From the NCBI GenBank assembly GCA_903837785.1, contig CAILVY010000071.1, forward strand, positions 1-43,068: a stretch of DNA of 43,068 bases, given 5' to 3'. The notes under the pieces were generated by a model. That model saw only the letters and a program-made list of their open reading frames with translations. It was not told where the DNA came from and made no database searches. Below, piece by piece: positions 37,801 through 43,068 of the stretch; within the stretch, counting starts at the first letter, position 1; every line of letters begins with the position of its first letter. The position numbers and the translations under genes are program-made. Origin of the DNA: Candidatus Hydrogenedentota bacterium (GTDB lineage Bacteria; Hydrogenedentota; Hydrogenedentia; Hydrogenedentales; CAILVY01).

Positions 37801-37976
37801 GCAGCATCCAACAGAAGCAGCGTGTCTTCACCCGGGTTCGCATTCGCCGCGGCGATGCCGGCTTCAAGCGTGAGGTAGTCGCCGGTTCCGCCCACGGCAT
37901 ACGTGGCTGCATCCATGCGTGCCGCCAACGTCAGGGCGGCTAATACGCCCGCCAACACACGATTCGGACACCGCAT
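25887..37976 (-). CDS. Giant secreted protein: beta-helix, 31 tandem Ig-like repeats, Glu-Gly linker, dockerin-like C-terminus
   Basis: 4029 residues from the ATG at 37976, chosen because AAGGA lies 9 nt upstream and a signal peptide (NRVLAGVLAALTLAARMDA) starts there; the frame stays open to 38078. Domains in order are a right-handed beta-helix (about 25-565, ending DIGADE), two ~105-residue Ig-like modules with LSWMSGEM/LTWLGGEM (about 565-778), and 31 tandem repeats of about 96 residues. The repeat consensus is DPTN-SPIPVTVTFSEPVTGF ... FSGSGA-YTF-L-P-GQG ... DAAGN-NTA ... RTYDS-PP, like the bacterial Ig-like Big_12 family (about 779-3747). A ~70-residue Glu-Gly tract follows, then four modules with ELLR-x-(I/L/V)-(Q/L)-x-F-N. 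It is likely a very long surface adhesin or stalk. No secretion-system gene is adjacent. Confidence 0.92.
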   Translation of the reverse strand: MRCPNRVLAGVLAALTLAARMDAATYAVGGTGDYLTLEAGIAAANANPGEDTLLLLDAAYTADGNPTTITESLTIAQAAGNDGPITIAKTSSAGEVLRCDVPAGTVTIVGNSAASPIILENRWTTAPLLSTGSVTSAANVVLEHVVLTRPTSGFKGLTGSYLQLQNSNTAAHRLSSVVFRGGAGNTNGLFYAGSHNPVKTYIPVILDDCDFSQAAGNATRLVYDPVNLTASRCTFEPAGTADAKAIVCEQSRASGSSLTFRDCSFKSNNAGLLAGILGRTTFKFYRPVFTGKCGTVAFDFGTTQSAVEITGSDDSGNPLGAGVKTDLTPMFDAGTAYLAYVRSGSVLLQDLKATPGSLATFLDSFDCGGLAEDTAVRMVRCQWRNGAGIYRAKSQSGESRKLNFQAENSIWAGTSTASAWLELLGQATLSHCTLAGNLTAASGTLIRFQSGSENQISVDACILDASGAGSGYAASPSTQPSLNLSDAGGRNIVWSSQHPTTAWLPGGTALNSAIKANPLLDGTGHLRSDSPALNASGRLTPALDVDNEPRPQGDLSSTDIGADETGNSELPIVISVAVQTDRSIDVAFSEAMDAGTTEAVHYSVSGSGQGTLAAHPGGVAWLGGNVYRLSWMSGEMQHGGDIVVTVSGVSDAAGNPLGIPDSGACVGGAIGRAPAMHSAVVENALEVRVTFDEAMGAGVEDPNNYFLSGTGRGSLAEHPDSVTPADAQTHLLTWLGGEMHDGGDITVTAANVADVAGNPIASSNSATDPGSGTGVHPEPVLSSSASNPTRVSPMAVVVRFSEPVTGFGPAGIAVTNGSIIDFAGTDADYTFNVLPAGQGSFGVSVSAGAAADNAGNGNVASSVLNRVFDSVVPSVSMAASVLSPTNMMPIPVTVTFSEAVTGFTAGGIVVSNGSISGFSGSGAAYVFNLSPIAEGAVSASIAANVAADAAGNPNGASAPIACTYDHSSPSVFMTSPSSNPTNAAPIAVTMTFSEPVSGFAANGISVSNGTLSGFAGSGALYTMNLLPAGQGPVTARLAAGAGVDAAGNPSTAPAPFSRTYDSAAPTAALTSSAPNPTNAAPIPVTLIFSEAVSGVAAEDIACGNASVANLTGSGAHYSFDLIPSGQGAVSAHVSAGVVADAAGNLNEESASLNRTYDSIAPSVSMISSAANPTNASPIPLTVTFSKPVTGFSSAGIVVNNGSVADFSGTASSYSCDIVPSGPGTVSVTLGAGVAHDLAGNGNTAPAPLSRTFDNVAPTVAVTSAAPNPTNLSPLPVTALFSESVAGFTADDVAVANGSIVNFSGSGTTYSFNIVPAAQGIISVTINGQAASDAAGNANIASPQLLRLYDTIAPTAAIASAVSEPTNISPIRIAVAFNEAVTGLEVGGVTAVNGSVANFGGTGTDYFFELTPAGPGLATASIAAGTVSDAAGNRNASAVTLSRTFDPVAPSVAMSSTAHDPTNWSPIPVIVDFSEAITGLEVSDIVTRNASVSHLTGAGSSYSFDLIPADQGSVQADINAGAVSDAAGNANTAASTFSRGYENSRPSVTMSSTAPDSTNASPVLVTAAFNEPVTGFVSSDIVTGNAAVGNFAGAGAVYTFNLIPAGDGPVTADIPVNTAQDAAGNLNTEAAQFRRVYDTTAPSLTITSSVSDPTNRASLPVSVLFSEAVTGFIPAEVNVSNGSISNWTASSSAFMFDITPAGQGLVEVSVGAGRAADAAGNENTAAGAWHVHFDSQPPAVAMSSPASDPTNASPIPVAVTFSEAVSGFTASDILLNNASLNSFAGAGAAYTFNLAPTGQGSVSAGIAAGAASDAAGNPSTAAVPVLRTYDSQAPSVTLTSTVPNPTHASPMAITITFSEPVVRFAAEDVLATGAAVNHFAGSGAVYTFDLIPSAQGPVTATVPASAAEDAAGNLNTAGNLLTRTYDSIPPSVSMSCSAPDPTRTSPIPVRVTFSESVTGFGIAGINAVNAAINHFAGSGASYTFELSPLGQGQVTASIAAAAALDAAGNPSTAAPALSRIYDTIAPTVSLTTTAPNPTNTSPIAFAANFSESVVGLAANSIAVSNGTASDVAGSGGAYTFNVTPNDQGTVTVALPAGAVADAAGNASAPSTTLARAYDSVPPTVLLASTAPNPANGSPILVTMTFSESVTGVSSSDIAAGNGAVMGLTGSDGRYSFALYPVEQGLVTAEVAASAAHDLAGNPSLAAPQFSRLFDSVAPGVSLTSSASDPVNAAPIPVVVSFTEPVTGFSPADLSVTNGAVAGFTGSDAAYEFNLLPNGQGLVSVLLPAGAAADLAGNPSAEASPFSRTFDNIPPAVHMSSSAPDPTLTPLIPVDAAFSEPVLGFTVNDVQLTNASVSRFSGTRNHYSFELVPLDDGFVAADIPAGVAMDAAGNANIAAPQIGRYFDHEQPSVTLSTTALNPTNQPLIPVTVTFEEPVTGFQVSDVLVSNGAVSDFSGAGTVYTLSLRPLSDGLVTAFVPEGVAIDLEHVTNLASAPLIVTYDSTPPAAVVSSPSPDLTNAAPIPVRVTFTEPVIGFTSASLAVLNAAVAGVSGTGAAYLCSLEPGADGLVAVSLPAGAVKDLAGNDNAAAAPFVRTFDATPPTALLETEASEPTETSPIPITATFSEPVTELAIASVLAVNGVAANLSGSGAEYRFELVPSSPGVTTAMITAGAVTDEAGNPNTASAPLLRHYDSEHPAVVISSPAPDPVNASPIPITVVFDEPVTGFSDASVLTANATIAAFSGSGAIYQFDLVPSGQGLVTVDVPEGVGTDPELMTNTAAAQFTRVFDSVPPGVTLNSSAADPTNESPLPVHAVFTEPVTGFTEACISVSNGTPANLSGSGSAFDFDVVPSGQGPVNVTIAAGVLSDAAGNPNSASPSLTRAFDSVAPTVLISSAAPDPANHSPIPVTVTFSKPVSGFEAASILVCNGHVADFSGSGDAYAFSLIPDAQGVLTVNMPAGAAWDAAGNSSAEAAQFQRTFDSVAPAVLLSSPGTDPTNASPIPFVTSFSEPVSGFSASSITLGNAALFELAGSGATYTFSATPLSQGVVTVAIAAAVAVDGAGNANLPSLPLAVTHDSLPPLITLSTTASEPTNASPIPVTATINEWTTELTASDIVVSNAGIGHFTGAGTEYAFELTPLNNGVVGAFVAAGAVFDAAGNVNPASAPLSLHYDSVRPSVVLSTSAPDITNQTPIPITATFDDPVTGFDADDVIVENGVLSGFAGSGMIYTFDLTPLSDGLVTVFVPEGVATCPELMTNTPSPPLTRTYDTSPPEAFLWSPVEHSTNLAPVPVTLSFSESVAEVMPFGIVVSNGAAANITGFGRDFFFEVIPSGQGEIIVSVEAGAALDFAGNPCMPGTPLNLNFDTISPTVSLSTTAPDPTDAPLIPVQVTFSETVSELTAATVAVSNGMITGLSGSGTTYTLDVVPLWNGLISVHIPPDVVTDGAGNGNDASLALSIHYDSERPWAALSSPASEPTNQSPILMTATFAEPMEGFLAEDLIVLNGSVTGFAGAGAAYTFGVIPDGDGSVVVLIPDGVAIDEEWATNTASAPLTRTFDATPPAVSLFSGAPEPTGMSPIPVTATFSEDVTGLTAADIIVSDGVASNVFGQGATYSFEVIPEGQGILSVRIDSGVTTDLAGNPNGASELLTRTYDSLPPSVILTSSSPDLTNVSPILVMATFSEAVTGFDAMDILTSNASVMDVIGNGDVYTFNLIPEAPGTVTADILADVAHDLAGNGNLAGSQFLRIYYVEGEGEGAGEGEGEGEGEGEGEGEGEGEGEGEGEGEGEGEGEGEGEGEGEGEGEGEGEGEGEGEGEGEGESQEGEQIVPHTADSDGDWRISLDELLRAIQLFNWGSFHCEAGTEDEYAPGLGDTSCRPHAGDYNPCDWQIGLSELLRLVLFFNAKCYYADPGTEDGYAPGPAPCESEGEPQEGEVAAFHSADLDNDAAIDTSELLRIVQFFNAGGFHCQADSEDGYAPEALGDQSCGTHNSDYAPHDWRITLNELLRAIQFFNVGAYHSCATGEDGFCPG
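26517..26726 (-). repeat. Hexanucleotide tandem repeat encoding the Glu-Gly linker
   Basis: About 35 units of a GARGGY-type hexamer (seen on the plus strand as CCCTCA/CCCTCG/CCTTCA/CCTTCG) encode alternating Glu-Gly with one Ala. Shorter versions occur in the genes at 8632 (about 8976-8997) and 14108 (about 16716-16768). Unit gain or loss would keep the frame. Confidence 0.9.
26735..35640 (-). repeat. Array of 31 Ig-like coding repeats, ~288 bp period
   Basis: Counting the recurring N-PTN-SPIPV start and the DAAGN-N ... YDS end gives 31 units. Four of them (units 18, 21, 26 and 29) have the DAAGN segment replaced by a LEHVTN/PELMTN/EEWATN version. Units are well diverged at DNA level, so this is an old array held by selection rather than a fresh expansion. 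Confidence 0.85.
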
Positions 37977-38212
37977 TTCGGATTGTCCTTCCCAGGCTGG
38001 ACAGGCCTCTCCCGTACGATGAATCGCGGACGGATTGCCAGTCCCGATCTCAGGCAGCTGTCCAGCGGCCCGACACACCTCATTCCCTACGCGCTGACAC
38101 CTCTTCTATGCCGCTAACAAGGAGAACCACCCGACCACTTTCGGTATTCCGCGGCACCCGTTCGACCCTCGAAGAACGTGCGGCTCGTTCGGGGGCGAAA
38201 AGAGGATAGAAA
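37977..38212. other. Divergent intergenic region
   Basis: This lies between the giant minus-strand gene and the plus-strand Hpt gene. It holds the AAGGA ribosome-binding site of the giant gene. No convincing promoter for that gene was recognised; nothing else was seen. Confidence 0.4.
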
Positions 38213-38241
38213 TGGACACGGATTCGCGCGGCATGTAGAAT
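38213..38241 (+). promoter_or_regulatory. Promoter upstream of the Hpt gene
   Basis: TGGACA, exactly 17 nt, TAGAAT: five of six consensus bases in each box. The predicted start is near 38248, about 115 nt before the ATG. Confidence 0.55.
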
Positions 38242-38364
38242 GCCGGCCGGTCCGCAAGCGGGGCCGGCGCAACGGCGTCCATATCCGGATGACGCCGGAC
38301 GCCGGGCTTCTGATTCGGGCGTCGTGTTCCAGACGGGGAAGCATCAGCGGCGGAGACATGCACT

Positions 38365-38721
38365 ATGTCCGAGACAGAGACACCGGCGCCGGTCGATCTG
38401 AGCCGAATTCAGGCCGCGGCGGGGGGCGATCGCGGCTTTGAGCGCGAATTGTTCGAAATCTACCTTTGCGATACGGAAGAACGCTTGCTCAATCTCGAGC
38501 TCCTGCTGCGGCAGGAAGACGCGGCCGCGTTCCGGCGCGAAGTGCATACCGTGAAAGGCGCCAGTGCGAGCGTCGGGGCCGCACAGATGGCCCGATTGGC
38601 CCGGACGCTGGAGGAAACCGCCCCGAATTCGGAGGCCGGCCAGGCCCTGATGCGGGACCTCCATGCCGAATTCGCCCGTCTGCGTGTCTTTCTTGCGAAC
38701 TATCTCGCGGCGCTGGGCTAG
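38365..38721 (+). CDS. Hpt (histidine phosphotransfer) domain protein
   Basis: 118 residues; ATG at 38365 with GGAG 9 nt upstream. It is a single Hpt four-helix domain: FERELFEIYLCDTEERLLNL, then the phosphorylation motif EVHTVKGASASVGA with His61 and the following Lys64-Gly65. It would shuttle phosphoryl groups between a hybrid histidine kinase and a response regulator in the cytoplasm. Neither partner is in the window, so it is an orphan. It lies just before, but with its own promoter apart from, the rpsF operon. Confidence 0.92.
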   Translation: MSETETPAPVDLSRIQAAAGGDRGFERELFEIYLCDTEERLLNLELLLRQEDAAAFRREVHTVKGASASVGAAQMARLARTLEETAPNSEAGQALMRDLHAEFARLRVFLANYLAALG

Positions 38722-38786
38722 CGGGGCTGTCCGCCGGCGCATTTCCGGGCCGGGGCGGCGGCGTCGAAGCCGCGCCCGTGCAAAAC

Positions 38787-38816
38787 TTGAGGCCCGAATC
38801 CGTTATTTGCTAAGAT
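38787..38816 (+). promoter_or_regulatory. Promoter of the rpsF operon
   Basis: TTGAGG (38787-38792), 18 nt, TAAGAT (38811-38816), with TGC directly before the -10 making an extended -10 identical to that of tRNA-Ser. The predicted start is near 38823. Confidence 0.55.
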
Positions 38817-38829
38817 AGTGTGCTCGCTT

Positions 38830-38852
38830 GGTTTCCCCAGGGTGGGGAAGCC
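38830..38852 (+). promoter_or_regulatory. rpsF leader hairpin, possible S6:S18 autoregulatory site
   Basis: GGTTTCCCC and GGGGAAGCC pair over nine positions (one G-T) around loop AGGGT, 11 nt before the AAAGGAGG ribosome-binding site. Many bacteria have an rpsF leader structure bound by the S6:S18 complex. I did not see the full conserved motif, so the role is inferred from position. Confidence 0.4.
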
Positions 38853-38878
38853 CTACCCATACAAAGGAGGTGAATCTC

Positions 38879-39340
38879 TTGAGGACTTACGAAGCGCTGT
38901 ACATCGTATCGCCGGAAATCGACGACGATGGCATCCAGACGGTAGTCAAAGACGTGGAATCGCTGGTCACCAAGCATGGCGGGACTATCGTGCGCTCGGA
39001 GACATGGGGCCGCCGGAAACTGGCCTATGAAGTGAAGAAGCACACCGAGGGCAGCTATGTGCTGCTGCGGTTCACGGCCAATCCGGATTTCATTGCCCGG
39101 CTTGAATCCCACTTCAAGCTTGTCGAGGCAATCATCCGTTACCTAGTGGTCCATTTTGACGAGCACACCCTCCAGCTCGAGGCTGAACAGCAACGCCGCC
39201 GCGAGGAAGAAATTCGCGCGGGTGCCGCCGGGCGCCGTCGGGACGATGACGACGACGACGATGACGAACCGATCCCGGTCGCAGCCGGACGCCGTTCGCG
39301 ACGCGACATGGATGATGACGAGGACGAGGACAACGAGTAA
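38879..39340 (+). CDS. rpsF: 30S ribosomal protein S6
   Basis: 153 residues from a TTG start at 38879, chosen because AAAGGAGG ends 8 nt upstream and the S6 fold begins right there (MRTYEALYIVSPEI); the open frame extends to 38828 only by chance. Residues 1-95 are S6 (GGTIVRSETWGRRKLAYEVK, GSYVLLRFTA). The tail beyond about 105 is an unusual charged extension with a run of eight Asp and a DDDEDED end separated by Arg-rich bits. It binds 16S rRNA with S18, whose gene is two genes downstream. First gene of the rpsF-ssb-rpsR-DUF2232-rplI-dnaB operon. Confidence 0.96.
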   Translation: MRTYEALYIVSPEIDDDGIQTVVKDVESLVTKHGGTIVRSETWGRRKLAYEVKKHTEGSYVLLRFTANPDFIARLESHFKLVEAIIRYLVVHFDEHTLQLEAEQQRRREEEIRAGAAGRRRDDDDDDDDEPIPVAAGRRSRRDMDDDEDEDNE

Positions 39341-39358
39341 CGGAAAGGGGGAAGACGC

Positions 39359-39811
39359 ATGAGCGACCTCCGGGTACCCGATCTGAACCGAGTGTTGATA
39401 GCTGGACGCCTGACCCGCGATCCCGAGCTCAAGTATACGGGCACGGGCCGCGCGTATTGCCGTTTCAGCATCGCCAACACCCGCTATTTCAAGTCCAAGG
39501 ATGGCGAGCGCCGCGAAGAAACCACCTTCGTGAACGCGTCGGTCTGGGACAAGCAGGCGGAGTGGGTTGGCGAGCGCCTGCGCAAGGGCCGCCCCGTTTT
39601 GGTGGAAGGCGGATTGCGCAGCTACGACATCGAGGACAAGAACAGCGGCCAGAAAGTGAGCCGGCTCGAACTGAACGCGCAACGCGTCACGCCCCTCGAC
39701 TGGGATGAAGGTCCCGGCGGCGGGCAGCGTTCCGCGTCTGGTGAAGCGCGCACCGCGCACGAACCGCGTCCCATTGAAGAACCGCTTCCCGAGGATGACA
39801 TCCCGTTCTGA
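39359..39811 (+). CDS. ssb: Single-stranded DNA-binding protein
   Basis: 150 residues; ATG at 39359 preceded by AAAGGGGGAAG. An OB fold spans about 8-110 (LNRVLIAGRLTRDPELKY, CRFSIANTRYF, TFVNASVWDKQAEWV, GRPVLVEGGLRSYDIED). A flexible Gly/Glu-rich linker leads to the acidic C-terminal tip EDDIPF that recruits replication and repair partners. Placed between rpsF and rpsR, as in many bacteria, 18 nt after rpsF. Confidence 0.96.
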   Translation: MSDLRVPDLNRVLIAGRLTRDPELKYTGTGRAYCRFSIANTRYFKSKDGERREETTFVNASVWDKQAEWVGERLRKGRPVLVEGGLRSYDIEDKNSGQKVSRLELNAQRVTPLDWDEGPGGGQRSASGEARTAHEPRPIEEPLPEDDIPF

Positions 39812-39839
39812 TCCCCACTGAAAAAGGAAGCAAAGTTCC

Positions 39840-40121
39840 ATGGCAAAGATTTCGGCGAAAGCCAAAGCGAAAGTCCGCTTAAAGCGGTCCAAGCGGCGGA
39901 AGAAGAGAAAAAGCACACGCGCGAAAGTCTGCCGCTTGACGGTGGACCGCGTCGTATTCATTGATTACAAAGACGTGGCCATGCTCAAGCATTACGTTAC
40001 CGAGCGTGGCAAGATCATCCCCCGGCGTATCACTGGGGCAAGCGCACGGCATCAGCGGATGCTGACCACGGCCATCAAGCTGGCCCGTCAGATCGCCCTG
40101 CTGCCGTACGCGGCGGACTAA
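39840..40121 (+). CDS. rpsR: 30S ribosomal protein S18
   Basis: 93 residues; ATG at 39840 with AAAAAGGA upstream. The very basic N-terminus ([19 protein letters not shown]) precedes the S18 core [20 protein letters not shown] and [22 protein letters not shown]. It pairs with S6 on the platform of the 30S subunit. The N-terminal lysine/arginine stretch is somewhat longer than usual and has a single Cys, so no zinc site. Confidence 0.96.
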   Translation: MAKISAKAKAKVRLKRSKRRKKRKSTRAKVCRLTVDRVVFIDYKDVAMLKHYVTERGKIIPRRITGASARHQRMLTTAIKLARQIALLPYAAD

Positions 40122-41093
40122 GTGGTCCACCCGGGCCGCTGTCTGGCCATGTTGGTTTACGCCTGCATTTTCACGGGTTGGTTCGTCCTGGCCAGCGTTC
40201 TTGCTGCTTTAGAGTTGCACCCGCTGGCCATGGCGCTCTACCCCGTGCCCGTGGCGCTCTATTGGGCGGCCGGCATGCGGGGGCGCAGTCTCGGCCTCGT
40301 TGCGGGGGCGGGTGCCGCCGCGGGATTGGCCACCCTGTCGCCGGTGGCGGTGGCGGTGTATGTCATTGCGGCCGATGTTGGCGTGTTGATTGGCGTGGCC
40401 TGCGCGCGGCAGTGGCGCTTTGGCCGGACGGTCGCCGGAGTCACGGCGATCGTCTTCGTCCTGGTTGCCGCGGGGATGCTGGCCGATTGGCAGGAATCGA
40501 GGAAAGCGGCGTCGATCTTTCTCAGTGCCCGCATCGCGGACATCGAGCAGATGGCGCCGGACGAAACCGCCGCCGCGGACGCGGCCAAGGCCGACATGCT
40601 GCGGTGGTTCGACGCGAATTGGCCGTATTTGAGCCTGGGCATGGTTTTCGGCAGCGTGCTGGTTTTGGCCACCGCGCTCGTGGGCTGGGTGTCGGCGCGG
40701 ATGCGCCGCATCGGGGCCCCGGCGCCCCGGGGCCTTTTCCGCGAAATGCGCGTGCCCGAGACGCTGGTTTGGCTGGCAATCGCGCTGGCGCTGATGTGGT
40801 TCGCCGATCAGCGCTGGCCGAACGATGTGTTGCGGCTGATCACGTGGAACAGCGCGGTCAGCCTGGCATTTGTATATTGGATGAACGGGTTCTCGATTCT
40901 CGTGTTCGCGCTGAGCGCGTTCCGGGTCAATCCGTTCCTGTTTTACGCGGTACTGTTCGGGATGTTTATCCTGAACGTGCAGCCGGTGCTTTGCGCCGTG
41001 GGCCTCTTCGACACGTGGTGGGATTTCCGCCAGCGATTCGCCCGCGCCGCCGAAGCCCGGTTCAGCAGGCCACCCGAGGACAAAGAAACCTGA
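40122..41093 (+). CDS. DUF2232 (YybS-like) membrane protein
   Basis: 323 residues if the GTG directly after the rpsR stop is used. No good ribosome-binding site is visible, and the ATG at 40149 is an alternative. About eight hydrophobic segments are seen (for example CIFTGWFVLASVLAALEL, VAVYVIAADVGVLIGVACA, SLGMVFGSVLVLATALVGWV, LVWLAIALALMWF). Its slot between rpsR and rplI and its topology fit the DUF2232/YybS family of unknown function. Sequence evidence beyond position and topology is modest. Confidence 0.75.
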   Translation: MVHPGRCLAMLVYACIFTGWFVLASVLAALELHPLAMALYPVPVALYWAAGMRGRSLGLVAGAGAAAGLATLSPVAVAVYVIAADVGVLIGVACARQWRFGRTVAGVTAIVFVLVAAGMLADWQESRKAASIFLSARIADIEQMAPDETAAADAAKADMLRWFDANWPYLSLGMVFGSVLVLATALVGWVSARMRRIGAPAPRGLFREMRVPETLVWLAIALALMWFADQRWPNDVLRLITWNSAVSLAFVYWMNGFSILVFALSAFRVNPFLFYAVLFGMFILNVQPVLCAVGLFDTWWDFRQRFARAAEARFSRPPEDKET

Positions 41094-41108
41094 AGGAGCA
41101 AGGTCACC

Positions 41109-41582
41109 ATGAAAGTGATACTGTGCGAAGACATTGAAAACCTCGGCGCGATGGGCGCCACAGTCAAGGTCGCGGACGGCTACGCCCGGAACTTCCTGAT
41201 TCCGCGCAAGCTTGCCGTGGGCGCGGATTCCGCCTCGGCCAAGCAGATCGAGCACGAGATGGCCATCATCCGCCGTCGCGAAGAGAAGCGCCGCGTCGAA
41301 CTCTCGAAGTTCGCCAAGCAGTTGGACGGCGTCACGGTTGATCTCAAGATGCGGGCTGGCGAGGAAGACAAGCTGTTCGGCTCCGTCACAAATGTGATGA
41401 TCGCCGAGAAGTTGAACGAGATGGGCCATGCGATCGACCGCAAGGCGATCCACCTCGAAGAACCCATCAAGTCGCTCGGGATCTTCACCGTGCCGATCAA
41501 GCTCGGCAGCGGCATCGAAGCGCACGTGAAGGTTTGGGTCAGCAATCTCGTCGAAGAAACGGCCACTGAAGAAAGCGCGTAA
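41109..41582 (+). CDS. rplI: 50S ribosomal protein L9
   Basis: 157 residues; ATG at 41109 with GAAGGAG upstream. The N-terminal L9 domain shows MKVILCEDIENLGAMGATVK and DGYARNFLIPRKLA. A long connecting helix follows, then the C-terminal domain (KLFGSVTNVMIAEKL, IKSLGIFTVPIKLG). It ends one nucleotide before dnaB, indicating translational coupling. Confidence 0.97.
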   Translation: MKVILCEDIENLGAMGATVKVADGYARNFLIPRKLAVGADSASAKQIEHEMAIIRRREEKRRVELSKFAKQLDGVTVDLKMRAGEEDKLFGSVTNVMIAEKLNEMGHAIDRKAIHLEEPIKSLGIFTVPIKLGSGIEAHVKVWVSNLVEETATEESA

Positions 41583-41583
41583 C

Positions 41584-43035
41584 GTGTCTGATCGGCATGA
41601 GCCCCGCGCCCCGGGCGGGGGAGCGCCGGTATTTGACCGGACCCCGCCGCAAAGCATCGAGGCGGAACGCTCCGTCCTCGGGGCCATGCTGCTCAGTCCC
41701 GACGCCGTCGGCGCCGGCATCGAGATCCTGCGTACCCAGTCCGCCGATACGTTCTACGTCGAGGCGCACCAGCACGTCTACGATGCCATTCTGCAGCTCT
41801 TCCAGCGCAATGTTCCGGTCGACACCACCACAGTCATTGAGCAACTCAACCGCGCCGGCACCCTCGAGGCCGCCGGCGGCGGGGCGTATATTGCCGATCT
41901 CACCGGCGCCGTGCCCACCTCGGCCAACGTCGAGTATTACGCCAAGCTCGTGCTGGAAGCAGCCCTGCTCCGCCGGGTCATCTCCACGTGCACGCGCATC
42001 GCGGGCGACGCCTACCGGCCCCAGGTCGACGTCGACACGCTCCTGGATCGCGCGGAAGGCGACATCTTCAGCATCGCCGAACGGCGGCAGCTCAACCCCA
42101 TTTACCGGGTCGGCGATCTGCTCGAGGACGGCATCAAGCGCATCGAGGCGCAAATCAAGTCGTCCACGGGCATCACGGGCGTGGCCAGCGGCTTCGCCAA
42201 GCTGGATGAGATGCTCTCGGGTTTCCAGCCGTCGGACATGATTGTTCTGGCCGCTCGGCCGTCCGTCGGAAAGACGGCTTTCGCCCTGAACGTCGCCTCG
42301 CACGCCGCCACGCACCTCGGCAGGAATGCTCTGGTTTTCAGCCTCGAAATGGCGAAGGAGCAGCTCGTTCAACGGTTGCTGTGCATGGTCGGCCATGTCG
42401 ATTCCGCGCGCCTGCGTTCGGGCTACCTCGCCCACAATGAGTTTCCGAAGCTCCAGAACGCCGCGGGCCTGCTCAGCCGCGCCAGCCTCTACATTGACGA
42501 GACACCCAACGTCAGCGTGCTTGAACTGCGCTCGAAGGCGCGGCGGCACAAGGCCCAGCACGGCTGCGACATCATCATCATTGACTATCTCCAGTTGATG
42601 TCCGGCGCCACCCGCTCGGAGAACCGGCAGGTCGAAATCTCCGAAATCTCCCGATCCATCAAGGGCATCGCGCGCGAACTGCGCGTCCCCGTGATCGCCC
42701 TCTCCCAGCTCAGCCGCGAGGCCGAGAAGGACGACACCGGCATGCCCAAGCTTTCCCATCTTCGCGAATCGGGCGCCATCGAGCAGGACGCCGACGTCGT
42801 GCTCATGCTCTCCCGGCCGCCCGCCCGCGACGAGGGCCAGGACAACGTCATCCGCCTCCACGTCGCCAAACAACGCAACGGCCCCACGGGCATGATAGAA
42901 CTCATCTTCGACAAGAGCATCCAGCGCTTCGCCAGCATTGCCGAAGGCATGTCCGGAAAAGAGCCCCCGTCCGGCCGCGCCCAGGATGTCGACTACATTC
43001 CCGAAGGCTACGACGACGACGACGCGCCCTTCTGA
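41584..43035 (+). CDS. dnaB: Replicative DNA helicase
   Basis: 483 residues from a GTG at 41584, one nt after the rplI stop. The DnaB N-terminal domain covers about 20-125 (PQSIEAERSVLGAMLLS). The RecA-type helicase domain has Walker A ARPSVGKTAF (about 224-233, Lys230), FSLEMAKEQLVQR, Walker B IIIIDYLQLM (about 330) and SQLSREAEKDD, SGAIEQDADVV, with the nucleotide-sensing AKQRNGPTG. The acidic end PEGYDDDDAPF is complete before the window ends. No intein is present. It unwinds DNA at the replication fork. Confidence 0.97.
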   Translation: MSDRHEPRAPGGGAPVFDRTPPQSIEAERSVLGAMLLSPDAVGAGIEILRTQSADTFYVEAHQHVYDAILQLFQRNVPVDTTTVIEQLNRAGTLEAAGGGAYIADLTGAVPTSANVEYYAKLVLEAALLRRVISTCTRIAGDAYRPQVDVDTLLDRAEGDIFSIAERRQLNPIYRVGDLLEDGIKRIEAQIKSSTGITGVASGFAKLDEMLSGFQPSDMIVLAARPSVGKTAFALNVASHAATHLGRNALVFSLEMAKEQLVQRLLCMVGHVDSARLRSGYLAHNEFPKLQNAAGLLSRASLYIDETPNVSVLELRSKARRHKAQHGCDIIIIDYLQLMSGATRSENRQVEISEISRSIKGIARELRVPVIALSQLSREAEKDDTGMPKLSHLRESGAIEQDADVVLMLSRPPARDEGQDNVIRLHVAKQRNGPTGMIELIFDKSIQRFASIAEGMSGKEPPSGRAQDVDYIPEGYDDDDAPF

Positions 43036-43068
43036 ACGCGGTACACTCCGCAATTCCTCCGCAGGTCC

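Noticed and set aside
41539..43053. 504-residue frame antisense to dnaB
   Set aside because: Shadow of a fully conserved dnaB.

Overview
The window looks like chromosome of an uncultivated, surface-protein-rich bacterium, most likely Candidatus Hydrogenedentota (NKB19). That placement is an inference. It rests on the Glu-Gly repeat linkers in three secreted or lipoproteins, on the repeated C-terminal module with the core ELLR-x-(I/V)-Q-x-F-N after an EF-hand-like Asp loop, and on the many PKD, formylglycine-generating-enzyme-like and Ig-repeat proteins. Composition is moderately GC-rich. No CRISPR array, rRNA operon or intact transposase/integrase was seen.

Left part (1-8200): a minus-strand operon reads leftward from a near-consensus sigma70 promoter (7831-7859) through a ~370-nt leader. 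It encodes a PqqD-like (RRE) protein with a Tat-like N-terminus, three radical SAM/SPASM proteins whose genes overlap by 16-17 nt, and a 104-residue peptide with ten cysteines in its C-terminal half, which starts on a GTG inside the last maturase gene. A TPR/Ca-repeat/beta-helix secreted protein follows and runs off the left edge. This reads as a ribosomally made, radical-SAM-modified peptide (RiPP) system of a type I cannot match to a named class, and it is the best candidate for an undescribed system here. Upstream lies the 3' half of a CAU-anticodon tRNA, the usual footprint of an integrated element's end.

Middle part (8600-25700): a PKD/FGE-like lipoprotein and a GH172 (DUF2961) secreted enzyme precede tRNA-Ser(CGA). 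A perfect 63-bp copy of the 3' part of that tRNA lies 8173 bp downstream. Between the copies are zinc-ribbon gene relics, an HTH-like gene, a lipoprotein fusing PKD, alpha/beta hydrolase and FGE-like domains, and a 14-repeat secreted WD40 protein. The second tRNA copy runs into a hairpin and a GIY-YIG nuclease gene. Then come DUF1801, GNAT, DUF6259 and glycosyltransferase-2 genes and two inverted-repeat elements.

Right part (25887-43035): a single 4029-residue secreted protein on the minus strand (beta-helix, two large Ig-like modules, 31 tandem ~96-residue Ig-like repeats, a Glu-Gly linker and four dockerin-like modules). It is followed on the plus strand by an Hpt phosphotransfer gene and the conserved housekeeping operon rpsF-ssb-rpsR-DUF2232-rplI-dnaB, which ends the window.
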